Origin: Betaproteobacteria bacterium MOLA814
Lineage (GTDB): Bacteria; Pseudomonadota; Gammaproteobacteria; Burkholderiales; Burkholderiaceae_C
Reading direction: 5' to 3'
Length of the DNA: 64,000 nt
Assembly: GCA_000496475.1 (NCBI GenBank)
Contig: AYMW01000003.1
Coordinates: 455,931 to 519,930, forward strand
Shown: piece after piece, positions 18,174 through 27,539 of the stretch
Layout: the number at the start of each line of letters is the position of its first letter
Numbering within the stretch: the first letter of the stretch is position 1
The notes under the pieces: model-generated
The model's input: the letters and a program-made list of their open reading frames with translations, nothing else
What the model was told of the DNA's origin: nothing
Database searches by the model: none
Position numbers and translations under genes: made by a program

Positions 18174-18958
18174 TAAACAGCGTAAGCTTGTGGGTCTAAG
18201 CGGCGCATCTCTGACTCAATCCAAGTTTGCACTTGCTGCATCATTTCATCGGGCGCGCGGCCAGCGCTGGGTATGGGTTGTCCAATCACAACATCGACCA
18301 CACCCGGGTACTTGATAAACGCCTTACGTGGCCAACATTTGGCTGAGGTGACAGCTATTGGGATAACCGGGGCACCCGTTTCTATTGCCAGCTTGGTGCC
18401 GCCTGTTTTGTAAGTCCCCACCTGACCGCGCTCTATACGTGTCCCTTCTGGAAACATGATCACCCAGGTGCCCTGCGCCAGCAAGCGTTGCCCTTGCTCA
18501 ACCACCTTGGCGAAGGCTTGAGAACGTTTGCGTCGGTCAATGTGGATCATGTCCATGCGGGCCATGGCCCAACCGAAAAACGGAACGTACAAAAGCTCAC
18601 GTTTGAACACAAAGGCCAAAGGGTGAGGCATGAGTGTGGGCATGGAAAAAGTTTCCCATGTGGACTGGTGCTTCACCAGCAGAATAGCTTGGCCATTGAC
18701 CTCGGTTGGAAGGTTTTCGTACCCAGTGACCCGATTTTGAATACCCAAAATAACCGTCCCACCTGTAACGGCCAAACGCAGCCAACCGGCACACAGCCAG
18801 TAAATTTGATTGCTACTTAACAAGGGGGCGGTCATGAGCACTACCAGTGCCCAAGGCACCACAGTAACAACCATCCAAAAAGCATGTGCAATGGAGCGCA
18901 CCAGTGCCACACAAGTGGCTAAGAAAGAGGGTTTTTTCAAACGGGTGGGCATAGACAT
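18173..18958 (-). CDS. plsC: 1-acylglycerol-3-phosphate O-acyltransferase (PlsC-like)
   Basis: 261 residues, inner-membrane phospholipid synthesis: transfers a second acyl chain to lysophosphatidate. A hydrophobic N-terminal helix (~25-45) anchors it. Acyltransferase blocks: KHQSTWET (His97, in the HxxxxE variant instead of NHxxxxD), KRELLYVPFFGW, FPEGTRIERG (169-178) and GAPVIPIAV. The HQSxWE form is common in beta-proteobacterial homologues, so loss of function is not implied. It lies between gmhB and ygjP with only 10 bp to gmhB. Confidence 0.92.
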   Translation of the reverse strand: MSMPTRLKKPSFLATCVALVRSIAHAFWMVVTVVPWALVVLMTAPLLSSNQIYWLCAGWLRLAVTGGTVILGIQNRVTGYENLPTEVNGQAILLVKHQSTWETFSMPTLMPHPLAFVFKRELLYVPFFGWAMARMDMIHIDRRKRSQAFAKVVEQGQRLLAQGTWVIMFPEGTRIERGQVGTYKTGGTKLAIETGAPVIPIAVTSAKCWPRKAFIKYPGVVDVVIGQPIPSAGRAPDEMMQQVQTWIESEMRRLDPQAYAV

Positions 18959-18968
18959 AGAGACAAAT

Positions 18969-19535
18969 TTATACCTTGCTTGGGTTCAACACGTAGTCGG
19001 CGAAGGCGTGCAAATCCGAGTGTACGGTGGTGTTGGGCGGTAAGTCTGGGGGCAGGTTGTCGCGCGTGTACTGTGCCGACTTGCCGACCAGCAGCAAATG
19101 CGGCTGGCCACCTGCCGCATAGGCCGCCTGCATATGCCGCACGGTATTGCCAGCCACAGGCACTTTGGACAATTGGGCCCCAAAACGCTCGCCAATGCGT
19201 GTGATCAAGCCTGGTAAAGGCTTGCGACACTCGCAACCGTCGCTGAGCGTGTGGGGGCAGAAAAAGACTGCATCAACTCGCGCGCCGACACTGGCCAAGA
19301 GTTTGTGCATTTTTTTGTGAACGTCATTGAGTGTGGCGACGTCAAACAAACCACGTCCCAAACCAGACTGGTTAGTGGCCACCACCACACGCCAGCCAGC
19401 CTCGTTGAGTTTTGCCACAGCCTCTAGCGCGCCTGGTATCGGAATCCAGTCTTCTGCGCTGGTGATAAAAGCCAAGTCATCCACGTTGAGCGTGCCATCT
19501 CTGTCCAGTACTACCAATGGCATGTGATGGTTCAT
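18969..19535 (-). CDS. gmhB: D-glycero-D-manno-heptose-1,7-bisphosphate 7-phosphatase (HAD family), motif IV altered
   Basis: 188 residues, LPS core heptose synthesis. HAD motif I is intact (VVLDRDGTLN), motif II is VVATNQSGLGRG, the zinc loop CPHTLSDGCECRKP and its motif III lysine are present. Motif IV is unusual: where family members have a GDxxxD-like acidic motif, this reads VPVAGNTVRHMQ, so the metal-binding Asp is Asn and the second Asp is His. The enzyme may still work with Asn as ligand, or be impaired. It is the single HAD gene in the conserved gmhB-plsC pair, between glyS and plsC. Confidence 0.88.
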   Translation of the reverse strand: MNHHMPLVVLDRDGTLNVDDLAFITSAEDWIPIPGALEAVAKLNEAGWRVVVATNQSGLGRGLFDVATLNDVHKKMHKLLASVGARVDAVFFCPHTLSDGCECRKPLPGLITRIGERFGAQLSKVPVAGNTVRHMQAAYAAGGQPHLLLVGKSAQYTRDNLPPDLPPNTTVHSDLHAFADYVLNPSKV

Positions 19536-19619
19536 AACGTGGTGAATGTGGTGGGCATATAGACGGGGCAGTTAACAGCTTAGTTGTTGAATAGTTGAAT
19601 AGTTCAATGTGTGAATTGT
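19536..19619. other. Short gap with GTTGAATA direct repeats between gmhB and glyS
   Basis: 84 bp. It contains a small A+T-rich run in which GTTGAATA is repeated in tandem and then half-repeated as GTTCAAT. No terminator or promoter can be stated firmly. Confidence 0.4.
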
Positions 19620-21767
19620 TCAGCTGGCCAACTTGGACAAGTCTGCCACCCTGTTCATAGTAGCGTGTAACTGCGATAACAGGCCCAGCCGATTGGCTCT
19701 GATCGCAACATCCTGTGCATTCACCATGACGTTGTCAAAGAATGCGTCCACAGGTGCACGCAGCGCGGCCAAGGCCTGCAACGAAGCTGTGTAGTTGCCA
19801 GCCTCAAATGCGGCATCGGCCAATTTAGCCACCGTTTCCATAGCGTCGTACAGTGCCACTTCTGCTGGCTCAACAACTAGGCTGGGCTCCACAGCTTTCG
19901 CCTCGTTTGCAGATTTTTTAAGAATATTGCCAATTCGCTTGTTGGCCGCTGCCAAGGCATCACTTTCAGGCATATCGGCAAACGCTCTGACAGCGAGCAA
20001 GCGTTTAGGCACTTGCGCTAACAACGCGGGGTTGAGAGCCAATACCGCATCAATGGCCAAAACGCTGAAACCTTGATCACGCAGCATGCCAGCCATACGG
20101 TCTTGAATGAAGGTCGGCAGCGGCGCAAGGTCAACGGGCAGCAGCCCGTTAAACACGCTGTGCGCCTGTGCAATCAGCGCCTGCAACGACATGGGCAGGT
20201 TTGCTTCAATCAGCATGCGCACCACGCCCAAGGCGTGACGACGCAAAGCAAAGGGGTCGCGCTCGCCTGTGGGCACATTGCCTATGCCAAACATGCCCAC
20301 CAAGGTCTCTAGTTTGTCAGCCAGCGCCACCACCAAGCCCACGTCGTTGCGTGGCAGCTCGTCGCCAGCAAAACGTGGGCGATAGTGGTCTTCTATGGCC
20401 AAGGCCAACTCATCGCCCAACCCATCATGGCGTGCGTAGTAGCCTCCCATGACGCCCTGTAGCTCTGGAAACTCACCCACCATGTCTGTTAATAAATCGC
20501 ATTTGGCGAGCTGTGCTGCTTGTTCAGCTTGTTCGCTTAGGCGGGCATTGGTATGACCCGCAGCCATCCACGCTTGGGCAATATGCTTGGCCAATGCCGC
20601 CACGCGCATGCTGCGCTCACCTTGGCTACCCAACTTGTTGTGGTACACCACCTTGGACAATTCGGGCACACGAACTGCCAATGTTTTCTTACGGTCTTGG
20701 TTGAAGAAAAACTGCGCATCGGCCAAACGCGGTCTAACGACCCGCTCGTTGCCGCCAATGACTTGGCTGGTATCAGCAGGTGAAATATTACTAACCACCA
20801 AAAATTGGTTGCTCAACTTGCCCGCGCTGTCTAGCAAAGGGAAGTATTTTTGGTTGGCCTTCATGGTGAGAATCAAACACTCTTGGGGTACTTGCAGATA
20901 CTCAACCTCAAAGGCACAGGTCACCACGTTGGGGCGCTCCACCAGAGCACAAACCTCGTCTAACAACGCCTGGTCTTCAATGGGGGTGAGTACGCCACTT
21001 TGTGCCGTACTGGCTGCGGCTGCGGCTGCATTGATCTGTGTTTGTATCAGGTCGCGCCGCTCAGAAAACGAGGCAATAACGGCACCTTGATCACGCATTA
21101 CACCGGCGTATTGGTCGGCGTGGGGCAGCTTGATGACCTCAACCGCAGCCTCAAATCGGTGCCCTTTGGTGGTGTTGCCAGCTGTCAGGCCCAAAACACT
21201 GACGCCAACTACGGCTGTGCCGTGCAAGGCCATCAAGCCGTGGGCGGGTCTAACAAAGTTGACGCTGCTCCAACCCGGTAATGCACAGTTGCGATGCAAC
21301 TGGTAGCTCATGACCTTAGGAATGGGCAGTTTGGCAATGGCTTGCTCAAGGGCTTGTTGCAAGCCATCTAGCAAACTGGCACCTGCAACCGTACGCTCTA
21401 AAAACAAACTATCTGCTTTGCCATCGGGCTGGCGCCGCAGTTGTGCCACCACAGATGCATCAACCCCAAGACTTTGTAATTTTTTCAATAGCGCCGGTGT
21501 TGCTGCGCCATTGCTATCCAGACCCACTGATGCCGGCATGAGCCTGAGCAGCTGTTGTTTATCGCTGGCCTTGCTCCTCACTTGCGTGATGTGGGCCGCC
21601 AACCGCCTTGGTGACGCAAAAGCGGTTAGCTCGGCCTTGGCATCGGCCAAGCCACTTGCTTGCAAGCTGTCTAACAATACGCGGGCAAACGCATTGCCCA
21701 GTTTGTTCAACACTTTAGGCGGCAGTTCTTCTACGAACAATTCTACGAGTAAGTTATCTGTGGACAT
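19620..21767 (-). CDS. glyS: Glycyl-tRNA synthetase, beta subunit
   Basis: 715 residues, normal for the bacterial alpha2-beta2 GlyRS. It charges tRNA-Gly together with GlyQ and binds the tRNA. Characteristic segments: LLVELFVEELPPKVL at the N-terminus, TAFASPRRLA, GHRFEA, DLLTDMVGEFPELQGVMGGYYA (the HD-like central domain), NVPTGERDPFALRRHALGVVR and an anticodon-binding C-terminus (VNAQDVAIRANRLGLLSQL). It is 27 bp downstream of glyQ in the same operon. Confidence 0.98.
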   Translation of the reverse strand: MSTDNLLVELFVEELPPKVLNKLGNAFARVLLDSLQASGLADAKAELTAFASPRRLAAHITQVRSKASDKQQLLRLMPASVGLDSNGAATPALLKKLQSLGVDASVVAQLRRQPDGKADSLFLERTVAGASLLDGLQQALEQAIAKLPIPKVMSYQLHRNCALPGWSSVNFVRPAHGLMALHGTAVVGVSVLGLTAGNTTKGHRFEAAVEVIKLPHADQYAGVMRDQGAVIASFSERRDLIQTQINAAAAAASTAQSGVLTPIEDQALLDEVCALVERPNVVTCAFEVEYLQVPQECLILTMKANQKYFPLLDSAGKLSNQFLVVSNISPADTSQVIGGNERVVRPRLADAQFFFNQDRKKTLAVRVPELSKVVYHNKLGSQGERSMRVAALAKHIAQAWMAAGHTNARLSEQAEQAAQLAKCDLLTDMVGEFPELQGVMGGYYARHDGLGDELALAIEDHYRPRFAGDELPRNDVGLVVALADKLETLVGMFGIGNVPTGERDPFALRRHALGVVRMLIEANLPMSLQALIAQAHSVFNGLLPVDLAPLPTFIQDRMAGMLRDQGFSVLAIDAVLALNPALLAQVPKRLLAVRAFADMPESDALAAANKRIGNILKKSANEAKAVEPSLVVEPAEVALYDAMETVAKLADAAFEAGNYTASLQALAALRAPVDAFFDNVMVNAQDVAIRANRLGLLSQLHATMNRVADLSKLAS

Positions 21768-21794
21768 GTCTGGACTTTTAAATATCGTGGGAGC

Positions 21795-22700
21795 TTAGGC
21801 CGCAGCTTGCTTCATAGCAGCGAGCCACTCAGGTGGCGCAAGGGGAAAGCCCAAACGCTCTCGACTCTCCAAGTAACTCTGTGCAACAGCACGCGCCAAA
21901 TTGCGTATCCGACCAATATAGGCCGCGCGTTCAGTCACACTGATCGCGCCACGTGCGTCAAGCAAGTTAAAGGTATGGGCACACTTGAGCACTTGCTCAT
22001 AGGCCGGCAACGTGAGCTGCACCCCAATCAGGTGTTGCGTTTGTTGTTCGTGGGCCGCAAAGGCGGTGAACAAAAAATCTGTATCGCTGTGCTCAAAGTT
22101 GTAGGCAGACTGCTCTTGTTCATTTTGCAAATACACATCGCCATAAGAAATGGTGTCTGTCCACTTGAGGTTGTAGACGTTGTCCACACCTTGCAAGTAC
22201 ATCGCTAGACGCTCAAGGCCGTAGGTGATCTCACCTGTTGCGGGTTTACAGTCAATGCCTCCGACCTGCTGGAAGTAAGTGAACTGCGTGACCTCCATGC
22301 CATTGAGCCAGACCTCCCAACCCAACCCCCAGGCACCGAGTGTTGGGTTTTCCCAGTCGTCCTCTACAAAGCGAATGTCGTTTTGTTTCAGATCGAAGCC
22401 CAATGACTCTAAGCTGCCCAAGTACAAATCCAAGATATTATCCGGCGCAGGCTTTAAAGCGACTTGGAATTGGTAGTAGTGCTGCAAGCGATTGGGGTTT
22501 TCGCCATACCGCCCATCTTTGGGTCTGCGACTTGGCTGCACGTAAGCAGCCTTCCATGGCTCTGGGCCAATGGCACGCAAAAAGGTAGCTGTATGGCTGG
22601 TGCCGGCGCCCACTTCCATGTCGTAGGGCTGCAACAAGGCACAACCTTGTTTGTCCCAATAGTTTTGTAAGTTCAGGATGATTTGCTGAAAAGTGAGCAT
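21795..22700 (-). CDS. glyQ: Glycyl-tRNA synthetase, alpha subunit
   Basis: 301 residues from the ATG at 22700, which gives the canonical [20 protein letters not shown] start. An open frame continues 59 codons upstream but begins at TTG and is unlike the family. It forms the catalytic half with class II motifs: [59 protein letters not shown] and [19 protein letters not shown]. It pairs with glyS directly downstream. Confidence 0.98.
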   Translation of the reverse strand: MLTFQQIILNLQNYWDKQGCALLQPYDMEVGAGTSHTATFLRAIGPEPWKAAYVQPSRRPKDGRYGENPNRLQHYYQFQVALKPAPDNILDLYLGSLESLGFDLKQNDIRFVEDDWENPTLGAWGLGWEVWLNGMEVTQFTYFQQVGGIDCKPATGEITYGLERLAMYLQGVDNVYNLKWTDTISYGDVYLQNEQEQSAYNFEHSDTDFLFTAFAAHEQQTQHLIGVQLTLPAYEQVLKCAHTFNLLDARGAISVTERAAYIGRIRNLARAVAQSYLESRERLGFPLAPPEWLAAMKQAAA

Positions 22701-22965
22701 GGGGTAAGCCGTGGTGAGTACTACGAGTAGGGTGCGGCCTGTGGCCTCACACCCTAGCAAAAAACCCTTGATTTTACGGCCCAATGACTGCCCATGGCTA
22801 GTTGTTGGCCAGAACAAGCATCTAAACTGTTTTACGATCTGCTTCAACGCAGTGGCTTGCGCTGCATTTCGGGCCACTGGGTGTGCTGGTTTGAGTCTAC
22901 CTGCTGGATGAACCGCTCAGGGTTTGCGCAAACTGCTGGGCACTAGGTCTGTGGACAGACTGTGC
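22701..22965 (-). promoter_or_regulatory. 265-bp gap between lnt and glyQ, glyQS promoter region
   Basis: No credible gene lies here. On the - strand a TTGAAG / 17 bp / TAGATG pair near 22821-22849 could be a weak promoter for glyQS. A 12-bp palindrome GTTTGCGCAAAC lies at 22922-22933 just after lnt. No T-box or riboswitch-like structure was recognised. Confidence 0.35.
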
Positions 22966-24537
22966 CTATTGCCGGTTTTGCGCGCTAAGAGCGCGCCAGC
23001 TAGCAAACAGCATGACTGCGATGGAAATCAGCCACACGGGGGTGTGTCCCCACCTACCAGCCCATTGCACATAGGGCGTAAAGCCAGTATGTCCAGTAAA
23101 GGTGCCTACCAACTGCCCGCGCACGTTGTGTTCTAGTTGATGGGTCACATGGCCTTTGGCATCAATAATTGCCGTTGCGCCTGTGTTGGTAGCGCGGACA
23201 ATGGGCCGACCTGTTTCGATCGCTCGCCAACGTGCCATTGTGAGATGGTGTGAGAGCGCTGCCGTGTTTCCAAACCAAGCCAAGTTGCTGACATTGACCC
23301 AAGCGGTTGGCTCGCCCTTGGTGCGCCATAAACGCTGTGCAAGTTCATCACCAAACACATCTTCGTAGCAAATTTGTACAGCCAACTGTTGGCCGTCCCA
23401 TGGCATGGGGGCTTGGTCTAAGCTCCCAGCACTGAAGCCACCTAATGGTATGTTCATTGCATCTGTCAACCACTTGAAGCCCGCCGGTACAAACTCACCA
23501 AAAGGTACCAAGTGGTGCTTGTTGTAGGAAAAGCCAGGCTGGCCTGTAGGCCTTAGGCCTTTGACAGCATTGCTATACGATTGTTCGCCCATGTTCAGCG
23601 GCATACCGATCAGGGCTGCGCGTTGATCTTGATCCAGTCGTTTTTGAATACCTTCCCATAGCGTGTGTGATTGCCTATCAGGCGGTTGCACAAATGCTGT
23701 TTCTGGCAGCACCACCAAGGAGGTAGTGGCTTGTTCAATCTGTTGTGCGTACCACTCTGTTACCTGCGCACTGCTGCTATCGAATTTCATATCTTGACGT
23801 ACATTACCCTGCACTAAAGTTACGTCTGTGGTGGCTGTAGGCTGTGTCCACTGCGGTGCCCACTCAGAGAAGTAAACAGAGGGCATCAGTAGCAATACGC
23901 TCAACACGCCCGCAATCACAGCTTGCTTGGCATCGTGCTTGTCATGTAGCCAAAGGGCCCACCAACTGGCTGCAAATACCAACACAGCTGATGCGCCGCT
24001 GCTCCCAACCAATGTGGCAAGTCCACGCAATGTATCAATGTGCGTATAGGCCAACTCCCCCCATGGAAACCCAGTAAACCAATGTCCTCGCAACCATTCC
24101 GCCAATGACCATGCCGCAGCGCACGTCAACGCCAACAGCATACGCTGCTTGGGTAATACGCTTTCAATCCAGGCAAACAGGCCACCAACACACAGCGCTA
24201 AATAAACAGCCAGTGCCGCGCTGAGTAATACAACGGCAAGAGCGGCAACCACGTAGGGCAAGTTGGTGTAGTGGGTCATGGCGTGCACCAACCACCAAGT
24301 GAGTGCAGCAAGCCAGTTTGTGGCAAACCACCATGTATGTCGCAATGACGCCAGCCGTGATGGCGCCCTCAGCAGCATATAGAGGACTGTGACCAGTGTG
24401 AGGAACTGCAGTATCGGCGCTGTCTCGTGCAACGCCAACCCACTCCAATTTAGTTCCCAGGGCCAAGCGAACGTCCAGGCCAAGATCCAACCCAGCACGG
24501 CTAGTAGCAGGTGGCGCAATAGCTGTGTGGTTGGCAC
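22966..24537 (-). CDS. lnt: Apolipoprotein N-acyltransferase
   Basis: Inner-membrane enzyme that adds the third acyl chain to lipoproteins. 523 residues with GTG start. About seven hydrophobic helices fill the first ~220 residues, followed by a nitrilase-like periplasmic domain with the catalytic triad Glu279 (VVLPETAF), Lys340 (SYNKHHLVPFGEFVP) and Cys390 (VQICYEDVFGD). Length and triad spacing match E. coli Lnt. It follows corC by 16 bp, the common corC-lnt pair. Confidence 0.97.
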   Translation of the reverse strand: MPTTQLLRHLLLAVLGWILAWTFAWPWELNWSGLALHETAPILQFLTLVTVLYMLLRAPSRLASLRHTWWFATNWLAALTWWLVHAMTHYTNLPYVVAALAVVLLSAALAVYLALCVGGLFAWIESVLPKQRMLLALTCAAAWSLAEWLRGHWFTGFPWGELAYTHIDTLRGLATLVGSSGASAVLVFAASWWALWLHDKHDAKQAVIAGVLSVLLLMPSVYFSEWAPQWTQPTATTDVTLVQGNVRQDMKFDSSSAQVTEWYAQQIEQATTSLVVLPETAFVQPPDRQSHTLWEGIQKRLDQDQRAALIGMPLNMGEQSYSNAVKGLRPTGQPGFSYNKHHLVPFGEFVPAGFKWLTDAMNIPLGGFSAGSLDQAPMPWDGQQLAVQICYEDVFGDELAQRLWRTKGEPTAWVNVSNLAWFGNTAALSHHLTMARWRAIETGRPIVRATNTGATAIIDAKGHVTHQLEHNVRGQLVGTFTGHTGFTPYVQWAGRWGHTPVWLISIAVMLFASWRALSAQNRQ

Positions 24538-24553
24538 CGTTAGACCCAGCTAT

Positions 24554-25465
24554 TTAGGCTTGGCTCTGTGCAGGCTTACTAGGTGTTACTTTGAACCACC
24601 TGACGGCACCACCTTTGGCATGCATGACCACTAGGCGCAGCCCAAAGCCTTCATACGCCTCACCGCGCTTTGGTACATGGCCCATTTCGTGGGAAACCAA
24701 ACCACCTACTGTGTCAAAGTCGTCTTCTGGCAAGGCCAATTCAAAGGCTTCATTGATGCGTGTAATAGCTGTGTTGCCGTTGATTCGCCACGTGTTGTCA
24801 GCAAGGCTATAAATATCGCCTGCGTCTTCTTCCTCATCAAACTCGTCTTCAATTTCACCAACAATTTCTTCTAGAACATCTTCGATGGTAATCAATCCAG
24901 CCACGTTGCCAAACTCATCAATAACAACTGCCAAATGGTTGCGGTTGCTTCTGAAGTCCCTCAATAGGTCATTGAGATTTTTACTTTCTGGTACAAATAT
25001 GGGCGGACGCAACAAGGCCCTTATATTAAGCTCTGGTGCGCGCTGCAGCTTGAGCAAATCTTTGGCCATGAGTATGCCAATGATGTTGTCACGCTGATCT
25101 TCAAACACTGGAAAGCGAGAATGTGCCGTTTCAATGACCTGTTCGAACAGGTCGTCAGTGTTGGCATTGATATCTAACGTGTCAATGCGGGGAGCTGCGA
25201 CCATGACATCACCTGCCGTCATGTCACTCATCCGCAAAACACCCTCAAGCATTCTGCGGCCATCGGCATTGATCAGCTGTTTGGCTTGTGCTTGCGACAG
25301 TTGCACTAGCAGTCCCTCAATACCTTCTGGACTAGGATTGAGAAGTTCAGCGATACGCTGTAACAAGCCCGGTTTTTCAACTGGCGAAAGGGTTAGGCCG
25401 CGTTGCGGCCCCGAAGGGTATGGGTCAGTCACGTAATCGGCAGTAATTGTGTTGGTGTTTAGCAT
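24554..25465 (-). CDS. corC: CorC/HlyC family CBS-domain transporter-associated protein
   Basis: 303 residues, soluble. A CBS pair (~70-190) begins at MSDMTAGDVMVAAPRIDTLD and includes HSRFPVFEDQRDNIIGILMAKDLL. The VVIDEFGNVAGLITIEDVLEEIVGEIEDEFD stretch marks the CorC class. The C-terminal CorC_HlyC domain (GGLVSHEMGHVPKRGE) is complete. The family is linked to Mg2+/Co2+ efflux, probably by control of a membrane partner. It is the first gene of the corC-lnt pair. Confidence 0.94.
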   Translation of the reverse strand: MLNTNTITADYVTDPYPSGPQRGLTLSPVEKPGLLQRIAELLNPSPEGIEGLLVQLSQAQAKQLINADGRRMLEGVLRMSDMTAGDVMVAAPRIDTLDINANTDDLFEQVIETAHSRFPVFEDQRDNIIGILMAKDLLKLQRAPELNIRALLRPPIFVPESKNLNDLLRDFRSNRNHLAVVIDEFGNVAGLITIEDVLEEIVGEIEDEFDEEEDAGDIYSLADNTWRINGNTAITRINEAFELALPEDDFDTVGGLVSHEMGHVPKRGEAYEGFGLRLVVMHAKGGAVRWFKVTPSKPAQSQA

Positions 25466-25536
25466 AACCCATCTATGCCTATAAAAATCACAGCATGGCT
25501 TGTAGGAAGCTGTTTATGACGCAAGTGATTGTATTT

Positions 25537-26250
25537 TTACAGTGCCTGTCTAACAACACGAAGCCACCTGTTTTTTCGGTAATCTATTTTTGCCAACAAA
25601 TCACTACAGTAAGTGACCACTAAGGACTGTACCGTCGCTGGGGGCAGTTCAATTTTTGCCAAACTGTCTCCACCATCACTTTGAATAATAGCTCCTGCAC
25701 TGCGTGCCATGTGTATCATCCGTGCGTTTTCCCTGAGTGTATGCACAACCAAGTACTGAACACCTTGGTTACGTGCGTGCGCAATACAACGTAAGAACAA
25801 TGCTTTACCAAGGCCCTTGCTTCTGTATTGATGCGAAACACTAACGCCAAACTCGGCCGTATGTGCCGACAGCTCAACGGCAATGTAGGACAACTGCGAG
25901 ACACCCTGCAAAACAAGGTCCGTATCGAATACACCAAATAGAGTACATTGCGAAAAATCTAACCTTGCTACATATCGCTCGATTTGTTCATCTGAAGGCA
26001 AATAACCAAAGCGTAAATAACGGTCTTTTTCCGGCAGCGCCAACAAATGTTGCGATATTTTATGCACGTGACGAGGCCTCAGCTGGCGCACATGCACAAC
26101 CTGTTGGTTTAAATTTGCATGTACATGCTTGTTTATTTCTTTCAACACAAATCTATTATGAGGGTTAACCCTGATGCCTGTCATTAAGCTTGTTTCAGTT
26201 GTGGGTACTTCTGTGAAACCTGTTACGGTCTGATGCATGGTTTCAAACAT
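25537..26250 (-). CDS. GNAT family N-acetyltransferase
   Basis: 237 residues from the ATG at 26250; an in-frame GTG further upstream would overlap the divergent MBL gene, and another ATG exists at 26238. The GNAT fold is seen in RYLRFGYLPSDEQIERYV, AEFGVSVSHQYRSKGLGKALF (acetyl-CoA loop RSKGLG) and HTLRENARMIHMARSAGA. The C-terminal ~35 residues are basic. This resembles single-domain GNATs of the Pat-like type. The acceptor is unknown. Only 14 bp separates its start from that of the divergent hydrolase gene. Confidence 0.8.
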   Translation of the reverse strand: MFETMHQTVTGFTEVPTTETSLMTGIRVNPHNRFVLKEINKHVHANLNQQVVHVRQLRPRHVHKISQHLLALPEKDRYLRFGYLPSDEQIERYVARLDFSQCTLFGVFDTDLVLQGVSQLSYIAVELSAHTAEFGVSVSHQYRSKGLGKALFLRCIAHARNQGVQYLVVHTLRENARMIHMARSAGAIIQSDGGDSLAKIELPPATVQSLVVTYCSDLLAKIDYRKNRWLRVVRQAL

Positions 26251-26264
26251 ATATAAGATACACA

Positions 26265-27236
26265 ATGCCACATATGACTAGAAGTAAACTTGAATTCCCT
26301 GAGGGTGTGACCGTTTTGGAAAGGGGTTGGCTATCTAGCAATAACATAGTACTACTAGGACCAGGCCATTCAGCCGTTGTTGACAGCGGCTACAGCTCGC
26401 ACCAAGACCTCACATTGGAGTTGATCAAGCAACAACTTAATGGGCGACCTTTAGATGACCTAGTCAATACCCATCTACACAGCGATCACTGCGGCGGAAA
26501 CGCAAAACTTCAAGACCATTACAAACAACTACAAACCCACATTCCATCTGGCAACAGCCAAGCAGTGACGTCTTGGGATATCGATAAATTAACGTTTAAA
26601 GCCACAGGGCAAACCTGCCCAAAATTTACATACCAGCATGTATTGCGCGCAAATACCAGTATGAAGCTTGGATTGCATGAATGGGAAATACATTGTGCCC
26701 CTGGTCATGACCCTGACTCAGTCGTCTTGTTTGAACCTATTTCAAAAACTCTTATTTCTGCAGATGCTCTTTGGGAAAATGGTTTTGGGGTTGTGTTCCC
26801 TGAGCTAGAGGGGATTGATGCTTTCGATGCTGTAGCTGACACATTGACCATGTGTGAAAAATTGAATGCAAAAACAATTATTCCTGGACATGGGCGACCC
26901 TTTACACATGTTAAAGCTGCAATAGAAAGAGCGCGTACACGGCTTGCCTACTTCAGTGTGAAAGATAGGTCTCCCAATCACGCAATATACGCAGCTAAAG
27001 TATTATTAAAATTTCACCTGCTAGAGCATCAAAAAGTTGAAATCAGTTCAGCTAAACAGTGGTTGCTCAACATGCCCTATTTTCAGAAGTTGACACCGAT
27101 GCTTAAAACAATCCTGTCGACAGATAAAGAAACAACTCTCGACAACCAAGGGGAAAAAGTTGCTGATTGGGTTATAGGTGTGTTGTGTACCGTGAAGGCT
27201 GCACGTATAGAGGGAAGTATGCTAGTTAACCAATAG
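26265..27236 (+). CDS. MBL-fold metallo-hydrolase in A+T-rich DNA
   Basis: 323 residues. The metal site is complete: NTHLHSDHCGG, CAPGHDPDSV, ISADALWENG and IPGHGRPF. The N-terminal VLERGWLSSNNIVLLGPGHSAVVDSG is common in MBL proteins next to beta-oxidation or detoxification genes. The substrate is unknown. ATG at 26265 is used; MTRSK at 26274 is an alternative. Base composition is unlike the neighbours: 26581-26640 is 40% and 27001-27060 is 30% G+C by hand count, against 53% at 24001-24060. It lies directly downstream of the rRNA operon terminator in the opposite orientation. Confidence 0.83.
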   Translation: MPHMTRSKLEFPEGVTVLERGWLSSNNIVLLGPGHSAVVDSGYSSHQDLTLELIKQQLNGRPLDDLVNTHLHSDHCGGNAKLQDHYKQLQTHIPSGNSQAVTSWDIDKLTFKATGQTCPKFTYQHVLRANTSMKLGLHEWEIHCAPGHDPDSVVLFEPISKTLISADALWENGFGVVFPELEGIDAFDAVADTLTMCEKLNAKTIIPGHGRPFTHVKAAIERARTRLAYFSVKDRSPNHAIYAAKVLLKFHLLEHQKVEISSAKQWLLNMPYFQKLTPMLKTILSTDKETTLDNQGEKVADWVIGVLCTVKAARIEGSMLVNQ

Positions 27237-27296
27237 ATCCTGCGCTAGATCATAAAGATTAGAATAATATATGGGAAACATTTGCCCAATAAGAAA

Positions 27297-27320
27297 CGCC
27301 CCAGTCGTCAGACTGGGGCG
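27297..27320 (-). terminator. Rho-independent terminator of the rRNA operon
   Basis: A perfect 10-bp stem (CGCCCCAGTC / GACTGGGGCG) with a 4-nt loop, followed on the - strand by TTTCTTATT. It lies 15 bp after the 5S gene. On the + strand no T run follows, so it is oriented for the rRNA operon rather than for the MBL gene. Confidence 0.9.
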
Positions 27321-27335
27321 TGTCTAGGTGTAAGA

Positions 27336-27450
27336 GCCTGACGATGACCTACTTTCACACGGGAATCCGCACTATCATCGGCGCTGACGCGTTTCACTGT
27401 CCTGTTCGAGATGGGAAGGAGTGGTACCACGTCGCTATGGTCATCAGGCA
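27336..27450 (-). rRNA. rrf: 5S ribosomal RNA
   Basis: About 115 nt. On the - strand it begins TGCCTGATGACCATAGCG and contains CCCATCTCGAACAG and ends near GTCAGGC. These are the conserved 5S segments, and the 5' and 3' ends pair as helix I. End positions are estimated to within a few bases. Confidence 0.93.
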
Positions 27451-27492
27451 TAAACGTTTGCTCACCATGTTGTACATCACAACATAGCGAAC

Positions 27493-27539
27493 GAATTCAT
27501 AGAATCGAAATCTGTATTTTTTGATTGCAGCCAACAAAT
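27493..27539 (-). other. 3' arm of the pre-23S processing stem
   Basis: Within the 230-bp 23S-5S spacer. 27493-27512 matches the reverse complement of 30790-30809 at 18 of 20 positions. 27515-27539 pairs with 30703-30727 apart from a one-base bulge and G-U changes. The two blocks are nested in the right order to close a stalk around 23S, the usual RNase III substrate. Confidence 0.75.

Noticed and set aside
18173..18958. Acyltransferase judged inactive because NHxxxxD is missing
   Set aside because: The HQSTWE form is a known variant in related proteins, and FPEGTR and the other blocks are intact.
21795..22877. Longer version of glyQ with 59 extra N-terminal residues
   Set aside because: TTG start and no resemblance to GlyQ; the ATG at 22700 matches the family exactly.
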